64,000 nucleotides of DNA from Marivirga lumbricoides (GTDB lineage Bacteria > Bacteroidota > Bacteroidia > Cytophagales > Cyclobacteriaceae), in contig NZ_BMEC01000007.1 of the NCBI RefSeq assembly GCF_014636295.1, forward strand, positions 248,001 through 312,000, written 5' to 3'. The notes below the pieces were generated by a model that worked only from the letters and a program-made list of their open reading frames with translations, was not told the origin of the DNA and did not search any database. This document shows, piece after piece, positions 44,838 through 54,022 of this stretch (position 1 is the stretch's first letter; the number at the start of each line of letters is the position of its first letter). The position numbers and the translations under genes were made by a program.

Positions 44838-45443
44838 TCAAGGCGCAATCTTACGATAAATGTAAGAATGTACCATAGCATTAAGAAATAGCCCTTTTTT
44901 TTCTTCAACAAATGTGGAATATTGAAAATATCTCCCAAAATCAGGTGCTTTTTTACCCTCAATTTTAGCATTAACACGAAAGAACAGATACATTAATGAA
45001 GTTAATTTTCTCTGTAAGTAGTTCTGTGGATAGAAATCAGCGTGAAGCCACAGGCCATCTTTCTTTAGCAGCTTAAAAAGCTTGTAAAAAACCTTGTCTA
45101 ATTGCTCTTCCGGAAAACAGTCTAAAACAAAAGGAGTAATCACCACATCAAATAAATCTGACGATTCAAAACTTTCAATAGTAGTAGTAATGAAATTTAC
45201 TTCGGCTTTGAAATTTCTACTTTTAGCAAGTAAGGTCATTTTTTCTGAAGCTTCCAGGTAAACTACCTGGTGGCTTTCATGCAGATAGTTAAGGAGTTTA
45301 CCTGAGCCTCCACCTACTATTAAAACAGAACTGTTCTTTGGTATCTGAGAAATGAAGTAATGACTAGCTTTATCCAGAGTTCCTTGAAAGACTAGTTTCT
45401 TTAGTGCATCATAATAACCTGCTACTCTATCGAAATCAGACAT
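44838..45443 (-). CDS. Class I SAM-dependent methyltransferase
   Basis: 201 residues. FDRVAGYYDALKKLVF is the N-terminal pattern also seen in UbiE-like enzymes. SSVLIVGGGSGKLLNYL is motif I, VVYLEASEKMTLLAK motif post-I, and LFDVVITPFVLDCFPEEQLD motif II with the following helix. LLKKDGLWLHADFY is motif III. The acceptor is unknown. Its start overlaps the UbiA-like gene by 8 bp, so both act in one transcript; a lipid- or quinone-related substrate is a reasonable guess. Confidence 0.85.
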   Translation of the reverse strand: MSDFDRVAGYYDALKKLVFQGTLDKASHYFISQIPKNSSVLIVGGGSGKLLNYLHESHQVVYLEASEKMTLLAKSRNFKAEVNFITTTIESFESSDLFDVVITPFVLDCFPEEQLDKVFYKLFKLLKKDGLWLHADFYPQNYLQRKLTSLMYLFFRVNAKIEGKKAPDFGRYFQYSTFVEEKKGLFLNAMVHSYIYRKIAP

Positions 45444-46272
45444 CTATTAGTAGTTCTATTAGTGGGAGAACGAAAACGATGTCTCCAATGACTCTATACC
45501 ATTCCTCTTCTTTTAGGGTAGTTTCTTTACTAAGCACCATGGCCAATACTGAGCCCATAAAGATGAATATGGCCTGGTAATCCAGGAAGTCTTCCTGTGC
45601 AAAATAGAGAAATGCAGCAGACCAAATAATGGTAAAAAATAGAAACAAGACTAAAATTATCTTACGGGTTAAATCAAAGCCCCATACTGTGGCGAAAGAG
45701 TTGAAGCCCTGTAATTTGTCCTGTTTGTATTCAAACATATTGAATAATAGCAGATTAATGGAAGCAAGAATAAATAATTGTAGCCAAAAATAACCTAAGA
45801 TTAGGCTGAAGTTACCAAGGTTCGCAAAAGTGGGAAGGCATATGCCCGTTGCATAAACAGCAGAAATAAACCACTCCTTTCCCCAGTAGGGCTTTTTCCG
45901 GATAAAGTGAACAAAAAGTAAATAAGCAATGACTGCCAATCCTAGAATGATACCATAACCTAATATCTCTCTGCTTAGAAATTGGGTAGTGTAAATTAGC
46001 ATCATTAAAGCAATTACAGCTAATCCGATAAGGTAAGGTGCATTTCTCTGATGAACAAGATGTCTGAAAACAGCTGTTTGTGGTCTCACTTTTCTGGCAT
46101 CCAGTAGGTGGTCTACAGTATATATGAGCCAAACTGTAAGGCTTAAGGCAAAAATAGTTGAAAAGGAAATGCTGGCGTTGAAGAATTCACCTATCCACCT
46201 GGCACTGATTGCGGCACCTGCCACTACATCAAGGCTGAAAGCTCTAATATATTGATAAGCTTTAGTTAGCAT
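45436..46272 (-). CDS. UbiA-like polytopic membrane protein
   Basis: 278 residues with about eight membrane segments. VWLIYTVDHLLDARKVRPQT places two aspartates four residues apart after helix 2, like the first DxxxD motif of UbiA prenyltransferases. LLLFNMFEYKQDKLQGFNS, with N...D, resembles the second. This suggests a UbiA-superfamily fold, but the motifs are degenerate (no NDxxDxxxD), so activity is uncertain. It is followed with overlap by a methyltransferase. UbiA/methyltransferase pairs are typical for quinone or isoprenoid modification, though the true substrate here is not evident. Confidence 0.65.
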   Translation of the reverse strand: MLTKAYQYIRAFSLDVVAGAAISARWIGEFFNASISFSTIFALSLTVWLIYTVDHLLDARKVRPQTAVFRHLVHQRNAPYLIGLAVIALMMLIYTTQFLSREILGYGIILGLAVIAYLLFVHFIRKKPYWGKEWFISAVYATGICLPTFANLGNFSLILGYFWLQLFILASINLLLFNMFEYKQDKLQGFNSFATVWGFDLTRKIILVLFLFFTIIWSAAFLYFAQEDFLDYQAIFIFMGSVLAMVLSKETTLKEEEWYRVIGDIVFVLPLIELLIDV

Positions 46273-46379
46273 TTGTACAAAAGTAATATAAATCTGTAAA
46301 TGACGACTATAGCCTTATAAAATATATTGTATAAAGAGGAAGTAGATCCAGCCTGCCGAATAAATGGTTCTTGTAAAAG

Positions 46380-46415
46380 AAAAAAGGCTATCATGAAAAA
46401 TCATGATAGCCTCTT
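46380..46415 (-). terminator. Terminator of the rpsP-rimM-trmD-rplS cluster
   Basis: GGCTATCATGA (46386-46396) and TCATGATAGCC (46401-46411) form a perfect 11-bp stem with an AAAA loop. Left A residues give the T tract on the minus strand, about 25 bp past the rplS stop. Confidence 0.9.
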
Positions 46416-46438
46416 CTGTAAAATTTGCTGTTAGCGAA

Positions 46439-46789
46439 TTAAATTTTCTCTTTAATTCTGGCAGCTTTACCCATTTTACCTCTAAGGTAAAATAATTTAG
46501 CTCTTCTAACAGATCCTCTTCTCACAACTTCTATTTTTTCAATAGCAGGAGATATTAAAGGAAAAATTCTTTCTACGCCAATACCGCTTGATACTTTTCT
46601 TACAGTAAAAGTAGCAGAGTTACCCGCACCTCTTCTTTGTATTACAGTACCTTGGTATTGCTGAATACGTTCTTTATTACCTTCGGTAATTTTTACGTGA
46701 ACATTAACAGTGTCGCCTGACTTGAAATCAGGAAGTTTACTTACTGCTTCTTTGTATTCGTTCTCTATAAGTTTGATAAGATCGCTCAT
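46439..46789 (-). CDS. rplS: Ribosomal protein bL19
   Basis: 116 residues. [52 protein letters not shown] and [18 protein letters not shown] are standard bL19, which sits at the 30S-50S interface. It is separated from trmD by about 200 bp with its own -7 element (minus strand 46843-46850), so it can be expressed apart from the upstream genes. Confidence 0.97.
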   Translation of the reverse strand: MSDLIKLIENEYKEAVSKLPDFKSGDTVNVHVKITEGNKERIQQYQGTVIQRRGAGNSATFTVRKVSSGIGVERIFPLISPAIEKIEVVRRGSVRRAKLFYLRGKMGKAARIKEKI

Positions 46790-46842
46790 TGCTCTTGCTT
46801 TTATTCGATAGTCATTCGAATCCTTGTTCCGAAAATGGAGTG

Positions 46843-46850
46843 CAAATATA
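46843..46850 (-). promoter_or_regulatory. -7 element TATATTTG before rplS
   Basis: The minus-strand TATATTTG fits TANNTTTG and lies 53 bp before the rplS ATG. No well-spaced TTTG was found. Confidence 0.4.
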
Positions 46851-46995
46851 AGAGTTTTTTAAACTTATTGCACTCAATTGTTAAAAATTTTTAATCTTTT
46901 TTATATAAAGCTGACGCCAAATTTAAAATAGTAGATCTCTTACTTTAAGTGCTGTTGAATTTAATTGTTTTATAAGTACAACAGCTTCATTTTTA

Positions 46996-47670
46996 CTATT
47001 TTAAAAGATCAGGTCTTCTTTCTTTTGTTTTTTCAACAGCCTTTTCAAATCGCCATTTTTCAATATTTTTCTCGTGACCTGATAATAGTATATCCGGTAC
47101 CTTTAATCCTTTATAATCTGCCGGGCGAGTATAAACCGGAGGTGCCAATAATCCATCCTGAAATGAATCAGTGAGGGCTGAAGTTTCGTCATTTAGTACG
47201 CCTGGTAATAACCTGACTACTGCATCAGAAACTACTGCTGCGGCTAGCTCCCCCCCGGAAATCACATAATCGCCAATACTCAATTCCCTGGTGATAAAAT
47301 GTGTTCTGATTCTTTCGTCCACGCCTTTATAATGCCCACAAAGAATTATCAGGTTTCCCTTTAAGGAAAGCTCATTAGCGATATTTTGGTTGAAGCGCTC
47401 ACCATCAGGGCTCATATATATAACCTCATCATAAGTGCGCTGAGATTTAAGATCCTCAATGGCATTAGCTACTGGCTCTATTTGCAATACCATCCCAGCT
47501 CCTCCACCAAAAGCATAATCATCAATTTTATGGTGCTTATTAGTGGAGTATTTTCTTAAGTCATGTACAACAATTTGGGCCAGCCCTTTTTCCTGCGCTC
47601 GCTTTAAAATACTGTCAGAGAAAGGGCCTTCCAGTAATTTCGGAAGGCATGTTATAATATCTATTCTCAT
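46996..47670 (-). CDS. trmD: tRNA (guanine-N1)-methyltransferase
   Basis: 224 residues. TrmD methylates G37 in tRNAs that have G36, preventing frameshifting. [20 protein letters not shown] at the N-terminus, [18 protein letters not shown] and the trefoil-knot SAM site [11 protein letters not shown]...[15 protein letters not shown] are clear. [20 protein letters not shown] is the C-terminal domain motif. It follows rimM by 9 bp. Confidence 0.97.
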   Translation of the reverse strand: MRIDIITCLPKLLEGPFSDSILKRAQEKGLAQIVVHDLRKYSTNKHHKIDDYAFGGGAGMVLQIEPVANAIEDLKSQRTYDEVIYMSPDGERFNQNIANELSLKGNLIILCGHYKGVDERIRTHFITRELSIGDYVISGGELAAAVVSDAVVRLLPGVLNDETSALTDSFQDGLLAPPVYTRPADYKGLKVPDILLSGHEKNIEKWRFEKAVEKTKERRPDLLK

Positions 47671-47679
47671 TTTCTGAGT

Positions 47680-48207
47680 TTACTCTTCCAGGTATAATTC
47701 TAAAAGTCCGTCAGGTAATGTTACCATTATAATCTTATTCTCTCTGTCCACAGAGTTAATAATGTCATCATTAATAGGGATAAGAACTTCCTTTTGTTGG
47801 TAATCCATGCCAATAAGGTCTTGATGGCCTGCTTCATACACCTGAGCTACCTTGCCCAAAGAACCTAAGTTTTTATCTACCACCTGAAAATCTATAATTT
47901 CATGAAAGTAGAATTGGTCATCACTTAATTCAGGTAGTTGGTTCAGTGGAAGGTGTAATGAAAGACCTTTGATGCTTAAAGCGGCATCTTTATCATCAAT
48001 ATCCTCAAATTTCACCAAGGCTTCCGTGTTCCTGATTTGAAGGTGCTCAATAAAAAAAGGAACCAGCTTTCCGTTTTGCAACAAGAAAACTGATTCCATT
48101 TCAGCGTATTCCTCGGGGAAATCCGTATCCAAAGAGATATAAACTTCACCTTTTAAGCCATGAGGCCTTGATACAATACCTAGTTGAAAGCATTGTGATT
48201 GCTTCAT
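47680..48207 (-). CDS. rimM: 16S rRNA processing factor RimM
   Basis: 175 residues. QLGIVSRPHGLKGEVYISLD is the N-terminal RimM barrel start. LVKFEDIDDKDAALSIKGLS and LPELSDDQFYFHEIIDFQVV mark the boundary to the PRC barrel, which ends EVLIPINDDIINSVDRENK and ITLPDGLLEL-like residues. It binds uS19 in 30S head assembly. It sits between rpsP and trmD in the standard order. Confidence 0.95.
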   Translation of the reverse strand: MKQSQCFQLGIVSRPHGLKGEVYISLDTDFPEEYAEMESVFLLQNGKLVPFFIEHLQIRNTEALVKFEDIDDKDAALSIKGLSLHLPLNQLPELSDDQFYFHEIIDFQVVDKNLGSLGKVAQVYEAGHQDLIGMDYQQKEVLIPINDDIINSVDRENKIIMVTLPDGLLELYLEE

Positions 48208-48219
48208 GACTTTCCGTTT

Positions 48220-48801
48220 TTAATCTTCTTTTTTCTCTTCAGGAGTTTCCTCTTTAGGAGCTTCAGCAGCCGGAGCCTCTTCTGTAGACGCTTCCTGTTC
48301 AGCTACTTCTTCCTCTTTAGGAGGATTTGCTGCAGCTTCTGCTTCTTCTTGTCTCTTACGGATAGCTTCAGCTCTTGCTTCATTTACTTTAGTTTCAGCT
48401 TCAAGCCTTGCTTTTTTATCTGCCGCTTTCTTGTCAGAAAGTTGCTTTTCTTTTCCTTCGATCTGAGCTCCTTTTTCTTTAGTCCATGCTTCTAATTTCT
48501 TATCAGCATCTTCTTGAGTTAAAGCTCCTTTAATTACACCAATTTGCAAGTGTTTCCTGTAAAGGATTCCTCGGTAAGAAAGCATTGCTTTTACAGTATC
48601 CGTTGGTTGTGCGCCATTCATTAACCACTGGAAAGCTTTCTCGTTGTCAAGCTCAATTGCGGCTACTGGTGCATTCGGATTGTAAGTACCGATTTTTTCA
48701 ATAAAGCGACCATCACGTGGTGCACGGGCATCAGCTACGACTACATCGTACATTGCCAGTTTTTTTCGACCTCTTCGGGCCAATCTGATTTTTACTGCCA
48801 T
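48220..48801 (-). CDS. rpsP: Ribosomal protein bS16 with long acidic/charged tail
   Basis: 193 residues, against about 80-90 for ordinary bS16. [40 protein letters not shown] and [20 protein letters not shown] make up the ribosomal part. From about residue 90 follows a charged helical extension that becomes an Ala/Glu-rich tail ([20 protein letters not shown]), predicted to be coiled or disordered. Such tails are usual in Bacteroidota S16 and their role is unclear. It is the first gene of the cluster. Confidence 0.95.
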   Translation of the reverse strand: MAVKIRLARRGRKKLAMYDVVVADARAPRDGRFIEKIGTYNPNAPVAAIELDNEKAFQWLMNGAQPTDTVKAMLSYRGILYRKHLQIGVIKGALTQEDADKKLEAWTKEKGAQIEGKEKQLSDKKAADKKARLEAETKVNEARAEAIRKRQEEAEAAANPPKEEEVAEQEASTEEAPAAEAPKEETPEEKKED

Positions 48802-48861
48802 TTTTTATCTTTTTTAGCAAATTATTGAAGGATCACGTCCCTCTTTCCTCTTAAAGGACTG

Positions 48862-48869
48862 CAAATGTA
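48862..48869 (-). promoter_or_regulatory. -7 element TACATTTG before rpsP
   Basis: The minus-strand TACATTTG fits TANNTTTG and lies about 60 bp before the rpsP ATG. The -33 position reads ACTG, a partial match. Confidence 0.45.
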
Positions 48870-49116
48870 AGGAAAATTTACTAACCCTCAGTGGTTTAAC
48901 CCTAAAAAAATAATGGTTTTATATGCTGAGCTATCAATGAATACTTAAATTATACACTTTTTTATCAAGGTAGAGGTAATTCCTAAAAAGATTGGAGACT
49001 GATCAATTCTCCAAAAGTCTTAAACAATGAAGGTGTAAGCACGTATTTAAATGCAGGTTAAAAATAAGATTTAAACGCTTAATTATCAATTAAATTTGCT
49101 TAATCGTTTAGGCAAT

Positions 49117-49147
49117 TTTTAACTTATTTTTATACCTTTTATATTTG
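49117..49147 (+). promoter_or_regulatory. Promoter of the sucA operon
   Basis: TTTT (49117-49120), a 19-bp spacer and TATATTTG (49140-49147) give a near-consensus Bacteroidota promoter 25 bp before the sucA ATG. Confidence 0.55.
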
Positions 49148-49172
49148 TCTCAATAATAACTTAAAACCCATA

Positions 49173-51914
49173 ATGGATAAGTATTCATACATTGCTAATG
49201 CCCACGGTAACTATATAGACGAATTATACCAGTCTTATAAAAAAGATCCTCAATCAGTGGATGATTCCTGGCAGAGATTTTTCGAAGGCTTCGAGTTTTC
49301 TCAAAAAGATTTTAGTTCAAACGGATCCTCAATAGAGCAGGAGCACACAAAAGTTTCTTCTAAGGAAACTCATGTGCGTAACTTGATTCAAGCCTACCGA
49401 ATGAGAGGCCACTTAAAGTCAAAAACCAATCCTGTCAGAGAAAGAAGAGCTCACGATGCAAGAATTAGCCTTGAAGAATTTGATCTTAAAGAGGCGGATT
49501 TGAAAGAAGAGTTTACTATTGGTTCAGAAATTGGAATTGGTAAAGCTTCCTTAAAAAATATACTTGATACCCTTGATAAAATATATATTGGCTCAATCGG
49601 ATTTGAATACATGCATATCCGTGATCCTAAAATTATTGATTGGTTTATAGAAAAGGCTGAGAAGCCCAAAGGAAATTACCAACCCCCTAAAGAGGAAAAG
49701 AAAAGAATACTTTCTAAATTAAATGAGGCAGTTGTTTTTGAGCATTTTCTTCATACAAAATACATTGGTCAAAAGCGTTTCTCCCTTGAAGGCGGTGAAA
49801 ATACTATTCCTTTCTTAGATAAAGTAATAAACAGAGCTTCTGAATTGGGTACAAAGGAAGCTGTAATAGGTATGGCGCATAGAGGTAGGTTAAATGTACT
49901 TGCCAATATTATGGGCAAAACATATGAGGAAATCTTCAATGAATTTGAAGGAAATACAGACCCAGACCTTACCATGGGTGATGGTGATGTGAAATATCAT
50001 ATGGGGTATTCCAGCCACATGGCTTCTACTTCAGGAAATAAAATTTATGTTAAATTAACTCCTAATCCATCTCACCTTGAAGCAGTAAATTCTGTGGTTC
50101 TTGGCTATACGAGGGCACAGATTGATGATGAGTATGATAAAGACGTAAATGCTGCTATGCCTATTTTAATTCATGGAGATGCAGCAGTTGCAGGGCAGGG
50201 TATTGTTTATGAAACTATTCAAATGTCTTTACTGGAAGGGTATTCAACTGGAGGAACTATTCATTTGGTCATTAATAACCAGGTTGGTTTTACTACAGAT
50301 TATGATGATGCCAGATCAAGTATTTACTGTACTGATATTGCCAAAATGATTGATGCCCCCGTGCTTCATGTAAATGGTGATGATGCTGAAGCAGTAAATT
50401 TTGCTGCCAACTTAGCAGTGGAATACAGAGAGAAGTTCCATAAGGATATTTTTATAGATTTACTTTGCTACAGAAGGCACGGCCATAATGAGAGTGATGA
50501 ACCAAAATTCACCCAGCCTAAGCTTTATAATAAAATTGCAAAGCACCCTAACCCACGGGAAGTTTATGTGAAGAAATTAACTGAAAGGGGCGATTTCGAT
50601 TCTGCAACCATCAATGAAATGGAAGAGAATTTTAAAGCATTGCTTCAGGACAGACTAAACGAAGTGAAACAAAAGCCACTTCCGTATAAGCCGCAAAAAA
50701 TAGAAGAAGAGTGGGAGCAGCTAAGAAGGGCTAAATCAGAAGACTTTCTAAAATCGCCTCAAACTGGAATTTCAGAAGAACTTCTTAATAAAATAGGTAA
50801 AGCTTTAACTACTCTCCCTAAAGGTTTTAAACCTCTAAAGCAGATTGACAAACTTTTTAAAGAAAGAAAGAAAAACTTCTTTGAGGAAAAGACTTTAAAC
50901 TGGGCAGATGCTGAATTATTGGCTTATGGGTCTCTTTTAATGGACGGAAACATTGTACGTATGTCGGGTCAGGATGTGAAAAGAGGGACATTCTCGCACA
51001 GACATTCTTACGTGTTCGATGCAGAAACCAACGAGCCTTATTGCAACCTTGATCATATTGATGCCAATCAGAAAGAGAAGTTCAGAATTTATAATTCTCT
51101 CTTGTCAGAATTTGGAGTTTTAGGTTTTGAATATGGCTATGCAATGGCTACTCCTAATGCGTTGGTAATCTGGGAAGCTCAATTTGGTGATTTTGCTAAT
51201 GGAGCCCAGGTAATGATTGATCAGTTTATCACTTCCGCTGAAAGTAAATGGCAAAGAATGAATGGTCTTGTAATGTTGCTTCCGCATGGTTACGAAGGCC
51301 AGGGACCGGAACATTCTAATGCTCGTCCGGAGAGATTTTTACAATTAGCAGCAGAGGAAAATTTAGTGGTTACCAACATTACTACGCCTGCTAACTTATT
51401 CCACATGTTCCGCAGACAAGTAGCCTGGGAATTTAGAAAACCATTAGTTCAATTTGCGCCTAAATCTTTGCTACGTCATCCTAAAGTGATTTCTCCAATT
51501 GAAGAGTTTACAAGCGGAGAATTCAAAGAAATATATACTGACCCTTATGTAACTAATAAGAATGTGAAAAGGGTATTGTTATGTACTGGCAAAATTTTCT
51601 ACGATTTATTAGAAAAGCAGCAGGCTGACAAGAGAAAAGATGTAGCGATTATTCGAATTGAGCAGCTTCATCCGTTCCCAATGAATCAGGTTGATGAAGC
51701 GATGAAGAAATTTAATGGTCCTGAAATATTCTGGGTACAGGAAGAACCATCTAATATGGGTTACTGGACTTACATTTTAAGAACTATTACTGACAAAGGA
51801 GCAATTCAACTAATCTCCAGAAAATCCAGTGCTTCACCAGCTACAGGATATGCCAAAGTTCATAAAAAGGAGCAGGATGCCATTGTTGAGAAAGCATTTG
51901 AAACTAAGAAATAA
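49173..51914 (+). CDS. sucA: 2-oxoglutarate dehydrogenase E1 component
   Basis: 913 residues. This TPP-dependent E1 decarboxylates 2-oxoglutarate in the TCA cycle. The N-terminal E2-binding segment is YSYIANAHGNYIDELYQSYK. HTKYIGQKRFSLEGGENTIP and IGMAHRGRLNVLANIMGK are E1o hallmarks. The TPP site GDAAVAGQGIVYE...VINNQVGFTTDYDDARSS follows, with DVNGDDAEAV-like LHVNGDDAEAVNFAANLAV. YRRHGHNESDEPKFTQP and LPHGYEGQGPEHSNARPERF (transketolase-C region) are standard. It is followed 24 bp on by sucB. Confidence 0.97.
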   Translation: MDKYSYIANAHGNYIDELYQSYKKDPQSVDDSWQRFFEGFEFSQKDFSSNGSSIEQEHTKVSSKETHVRNLIQAYRMRGHLKSKTNPVRERRAHDARISLEEFDLKEADLKEEFTIGSEIGIGKASLKNILDTLDKIYIGSIGFEYMHIRDPKIIDWFIEKAEKPKGNYQPPKEEKKRILSKLNEAVVFEHFLHTKYIGQKRFSLEGGENTIPFLDKVINRASELGTKEAVIGMAHRGRLNVLANIMGKTYEEIFNEFEGNTDPDLTMGDGDVKYHMGYSSHMASTSGNKIYVKLTPNPSHLEAVNSVVLGYTRAQIDDEYDKDVNAAMPILIHGDAAVAGQGIVYETIQMSLLEGYSTGGTIHLVINNQVGFTTDYDDARSSIYCTDIAKMIDAPVLHVNGDDAEAVNFAANLAVEYREKFHKDIFIDLLCYRRHGHNESDEPKFTQPKLYNKIAKHPNPREVYVKKLTERGDFDSATINEMEENFKALLQDRLNEVKQKPLPYKPQKIEEEWEQLRRAKSEDFLKSPQTGISEELLNKIGKALTTLPKGFKPLKQIDKLFKERKKNFFEEKTLNWADAELLAYGSLLMDGNIVRMSGQDVKRGTFSHRHSYVFDAETNEPYCNLDHIDANQKEKFRIYNSLLSEFGVLGFEYGYAMATPNALVIWEAQFGDFANGAQVMIDQFITSAESKWQRMNGLVMLLPHGYEGQGPEHSNARPERFLQLAAEENLVVTNITTPANLFHMFRRQVAWEFRKPLVQFAPKSLLRHPKVISPIEEFTSGEFKEIYTDPYVTNKNVKRVLLCTGKIFYDLLEKQQADKRKDVAIIRIEQLHPFPMNQVDEAMKKFNGPEIFWVQEEPSNMGYWTYILRTITDKGAIQLISRKSSASPATGYAKVHKKEQDAIVEKAFETKK

Positions 51915-51938
51915 AATTTTTACGCAACCGATAAAGAA

Positions 51939-53534
51939 ATGAGTTTAGAAATAAAAGTTCCCGAAGTAGGTGAGTCGATTACCGAAGTTACTATAGCCAG
52001 TTGGTTAAAGAAAGATGGAGATTATGTGGAGCAGGATGAAATTATTGCTGAGTTGGAGTCCGACAAAGCTACTTTTGAGCTTCCGGCTGAAGCAGCAGGA
52101 GTGTTGAAAATTATTGCCAGTGAAGAGGATACCGTTGAGGTAGGAGCAGTGATATGCGAGATTGATACTGATGCTAAGGGAGGAGAGAAATCATCATCTT
52201 CTTCAGATAAAAAAGAGGATGTAAAGGCAGAGCCGAAGGAAACCAAGTCTGAAAAGAAGGAAGAAAGCAAGTCATCGGGATCAGGTTCCAGGAAAACAGG
52301 AGAAACTAAGGAAATGGTTGTGCCTACTGTTGGAGAGTCTATTACTGAAGTTACTATTAGCACCTGGTTGAAATCAGATGGTGATTATGTAGAGCTAGAT
52401 GAAATTATTGCTGAGGTAGAATCTGATAAAGCTACTTTTGAACTTCCTGCTGAAGCGAATGGTATTCTGAAAATCGTAGCACAGGAAGGTGATACTTTAG
52501 AAATTGGAGCCACAATCTGTAATATTGAAGTGACGGAAGGTGGAGCGCCATCATCTGAGAAAAAAGAAAATGCTGATAGTGGTGAATCAAAATCAGCCGC
52601 GCCAACATCTTCTGATGAAACGTATGCATCAGGACATGCCAGCCCTGCTGCTGCTAAAATCCTGAAAGAAAAAGGAATTGACCCTTCAAATATTAAAGGT
52701 ACCGGCAGAGATGGCCGAATTACCAAAGAAGATGCTGAGAATGCTGAAAAACAAGCATCCAAAGCTCCACAAGCTTCTAAGTCTGAAGAGAAAAAAGAAG
52801 ATTCGAGTGCTTCAGCGCCTCAAACTTCTGGTGATCGTGACCAGCACAGGGAGAAAATGTCCAGCCTGAGAAAAACCGTAGCAAGAAGGCTGGTAAGTGT
52901 TAAGAATGAAACGGCAATGTTAACTACTTTTAATGAAGTAGATATGCAGCCTATCATGGATATTAGGAAAAAATATAAAGAGCAGTTTAAGGAAAAATAT
53001 GAGGTTGGCTTAGGATTTATGTCATTCTTTACAAAAGCCTGTACTTTGGCATTGAAGGAGTGGCCTGCCGTAAATGCACAGATCGATGGAAACGAAATAG
53101 TTTACAATGACTATGTTGATATGTCTATTGCTGTTTCATCTCCTAAAGGTTTGGTGGTTCCGGTAATCAGAAATGCTGAAAAATTATCTTTCAATGAAGT
53201 AGAATCTGAAGTAATCAGACTGGCCAAAAAAGCAAGAGATGGTAAGTTGAGTATTGACGAAATGAGTGGCGGAACCTTTACTATCACCAATGGTGGTATT
53301 TTCGGTTCTATGCTTTCTACTCCTATTATTAATGCACCTCAGTCGGCAATATTAGGAATGCATAATATCGTAGAAAGGCCTGTGGCTATTAATGGCGAGG
53401 TTAAAATCAGACCTATTATGTATGTTGCACTAAGTTACGACCACCGAATTATTGATGGAAAAGAGTCAGTAAGCTTCTTATACAGAGTGAAGGAGTTATT
53501 GGAAGATCCGACCAGGTTGTTGTTGGGGATATAG
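51939..53534 (+). CDS. sucB: 2-oxoglutarate dehydrogenase E2 (dihydrolipoyl succinyltransferase), two lipoyl domains
   Basis: 531 residues. Two N-terminal lipoyl domains are visible, each with the lipoyl lysine in [13 protein letters not shown] (about residue 43 and residue 168), separated by Ser/Lys/Glu-rich linkers. E. coli SucB has one. The peripheral subunit-binding domain is [20 protein letters not shown] with [13 protein letters not shown]. The catalytic domain contains [20 protein letters not shown] and the active site [16 protein letters not shown]. It lies between sucA and lpdA in one operon that also holds a four-helix-bundle gene. Confidence 0.95.
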   Translation: MSLEIKVPEVGESITEVTIASWLKKDGDYVEQDEIIAELESDKATFELPAEAAGVLKIIASEEDTVEVGAVICEIDTDAKGGEKSSSSSDKKEDVKAEPKETKSEKKEESKSSGSGSRKTGETKEMVVPTVGESITEVTISTWLKSDGDYVELDEIIAEVESDKATFELPAEANGILKIVAQEGDTLEIGATICNIEVTEGGAPSSEKKENADSGESKSAAPTSSDETYASGHASPAAAKILKEKGIDPSNIKGTGRDGRITKEDAENAEKQASKAPQASKSEEKKEDSSASAPQTSGDRDQHREKMSSLRKTVARRLVSVKNETAMLTTFNEVDMQPIMDIRKKYKEQFKEKYEVGLGFMSFFTKACTLALKEWPAVNAQIDGNEIVYNDYVDMSIAVSSPKGLVVPVIRNAEKLSFNEVESEVIRLAKKARDGKLSIDEMSGGTFTITNGGIFGSMLSTPIINAPQSAILGMHNIVERPVAINGEVKIRPIMYVALSYDHRIIDGKESVSFLYRVKELLEDPTRLLLGI

Positions 53535-54010
53535 TTTGATAGATGTGAGAACTGAGATATGGGAATTGAGATAGGACACATGCGAAATTAGCTTTTAAAT
53601 AAGTAAGTCTAAAAGTGCATAATTATAAAGAATTAAAAATTTGGAGTCTGACAATTAAGCTTGCTGAGGAAGTATATGTACTTACTCAAAAATTTCCTGA
53701 TGAGGAAAAGTTTGGCTTAAAATCTCAAATGAGGAGATGTGCTGTTTCAATTCCCTCAAACATTGCAGAGGGTGCTGGAAGGAATGGACAAAAAGAGTTC
53801 AAACAGTTTCTGGGAATAGCGTTAGGTTCATTATTCGAATTGGATACACAGGTGGAATTATCTTATAGCTTCAAGTATATATCTGAAGAGGATTATAATA
53901 GCCTGCAAGAAAGTATAACTCAAATCAGAAGAATGACATATTCATTTCAACAGAAATTAATTTAGTAGGAAAAAAATCTCAGTACTTTGTACTCAATACT
54001 TAGTACTTAA
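53535..54010 (+). mobile_element. Insert carrying four-helix-bundle gene between sucB and lpdA
   Basis: The spacer left of the small gene is a stutter of GAGAACTGAGATATGGGAAT- and TTGAGATAGGACAC-like words. The right flank, TCTCAGTACTTTGTACTCAA then TACTTAGTACTT, is made of short palindromic words. Such flanks are seen around other Bacteroidota four-helix-bundle (23S intervening-sequence type) genes. This suggests a small transposable or homing-like insertion that entered the sucAB-lpd operon. The limits are approximate. Confidence 0.45.
53615..53965 (+). CDS. Four-helix-bundle protein (S23/23S rRNA IVP family)
   Basis: 116 residues with a GTG start. ELKIWSLTIKLAEEVYVLTQ, FGLKSQMRRCAVSIPSNIAE, GAGRNGQKEFKQFLGIALGS and FELDTQVELSYSF are the diagnostic sequence of the four-helix-bundle family, first seen as the ORF in 23S rRNA intervening sequences and related to the Avd protein of diversity-generating retroelements. 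The function is unproven; nucleic-acid binding is suggested by the basic surface. The gene interrupts the sucB-lpdA spacing and is probably carried as a passenger. Confidence 0.92.
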   Translation: MHNYKELKIWSLTIKLAEEVYVLTQKFPDEEKFGLKSQMRRCAVSIPSNIAEGAGRNGQKEFKQFLGIALGSLFELDTQVELSYSFKYISEEDYNSLQESITQIRRMTYSFQQKLI

Positions 54011-54022
54011 AAAAAAGGAAAT

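Larger units (their letters stand above)
48802..49172. other. Divergent promoter region between rpsP and sucA
   Basis: Holds the rpsP -7 element on the minus strand (TACATTTG, 48862-48869) and the sucA promoter on the plus strand (49117-49147). No gene or repeat is seen in between. Confidence 0.5.
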
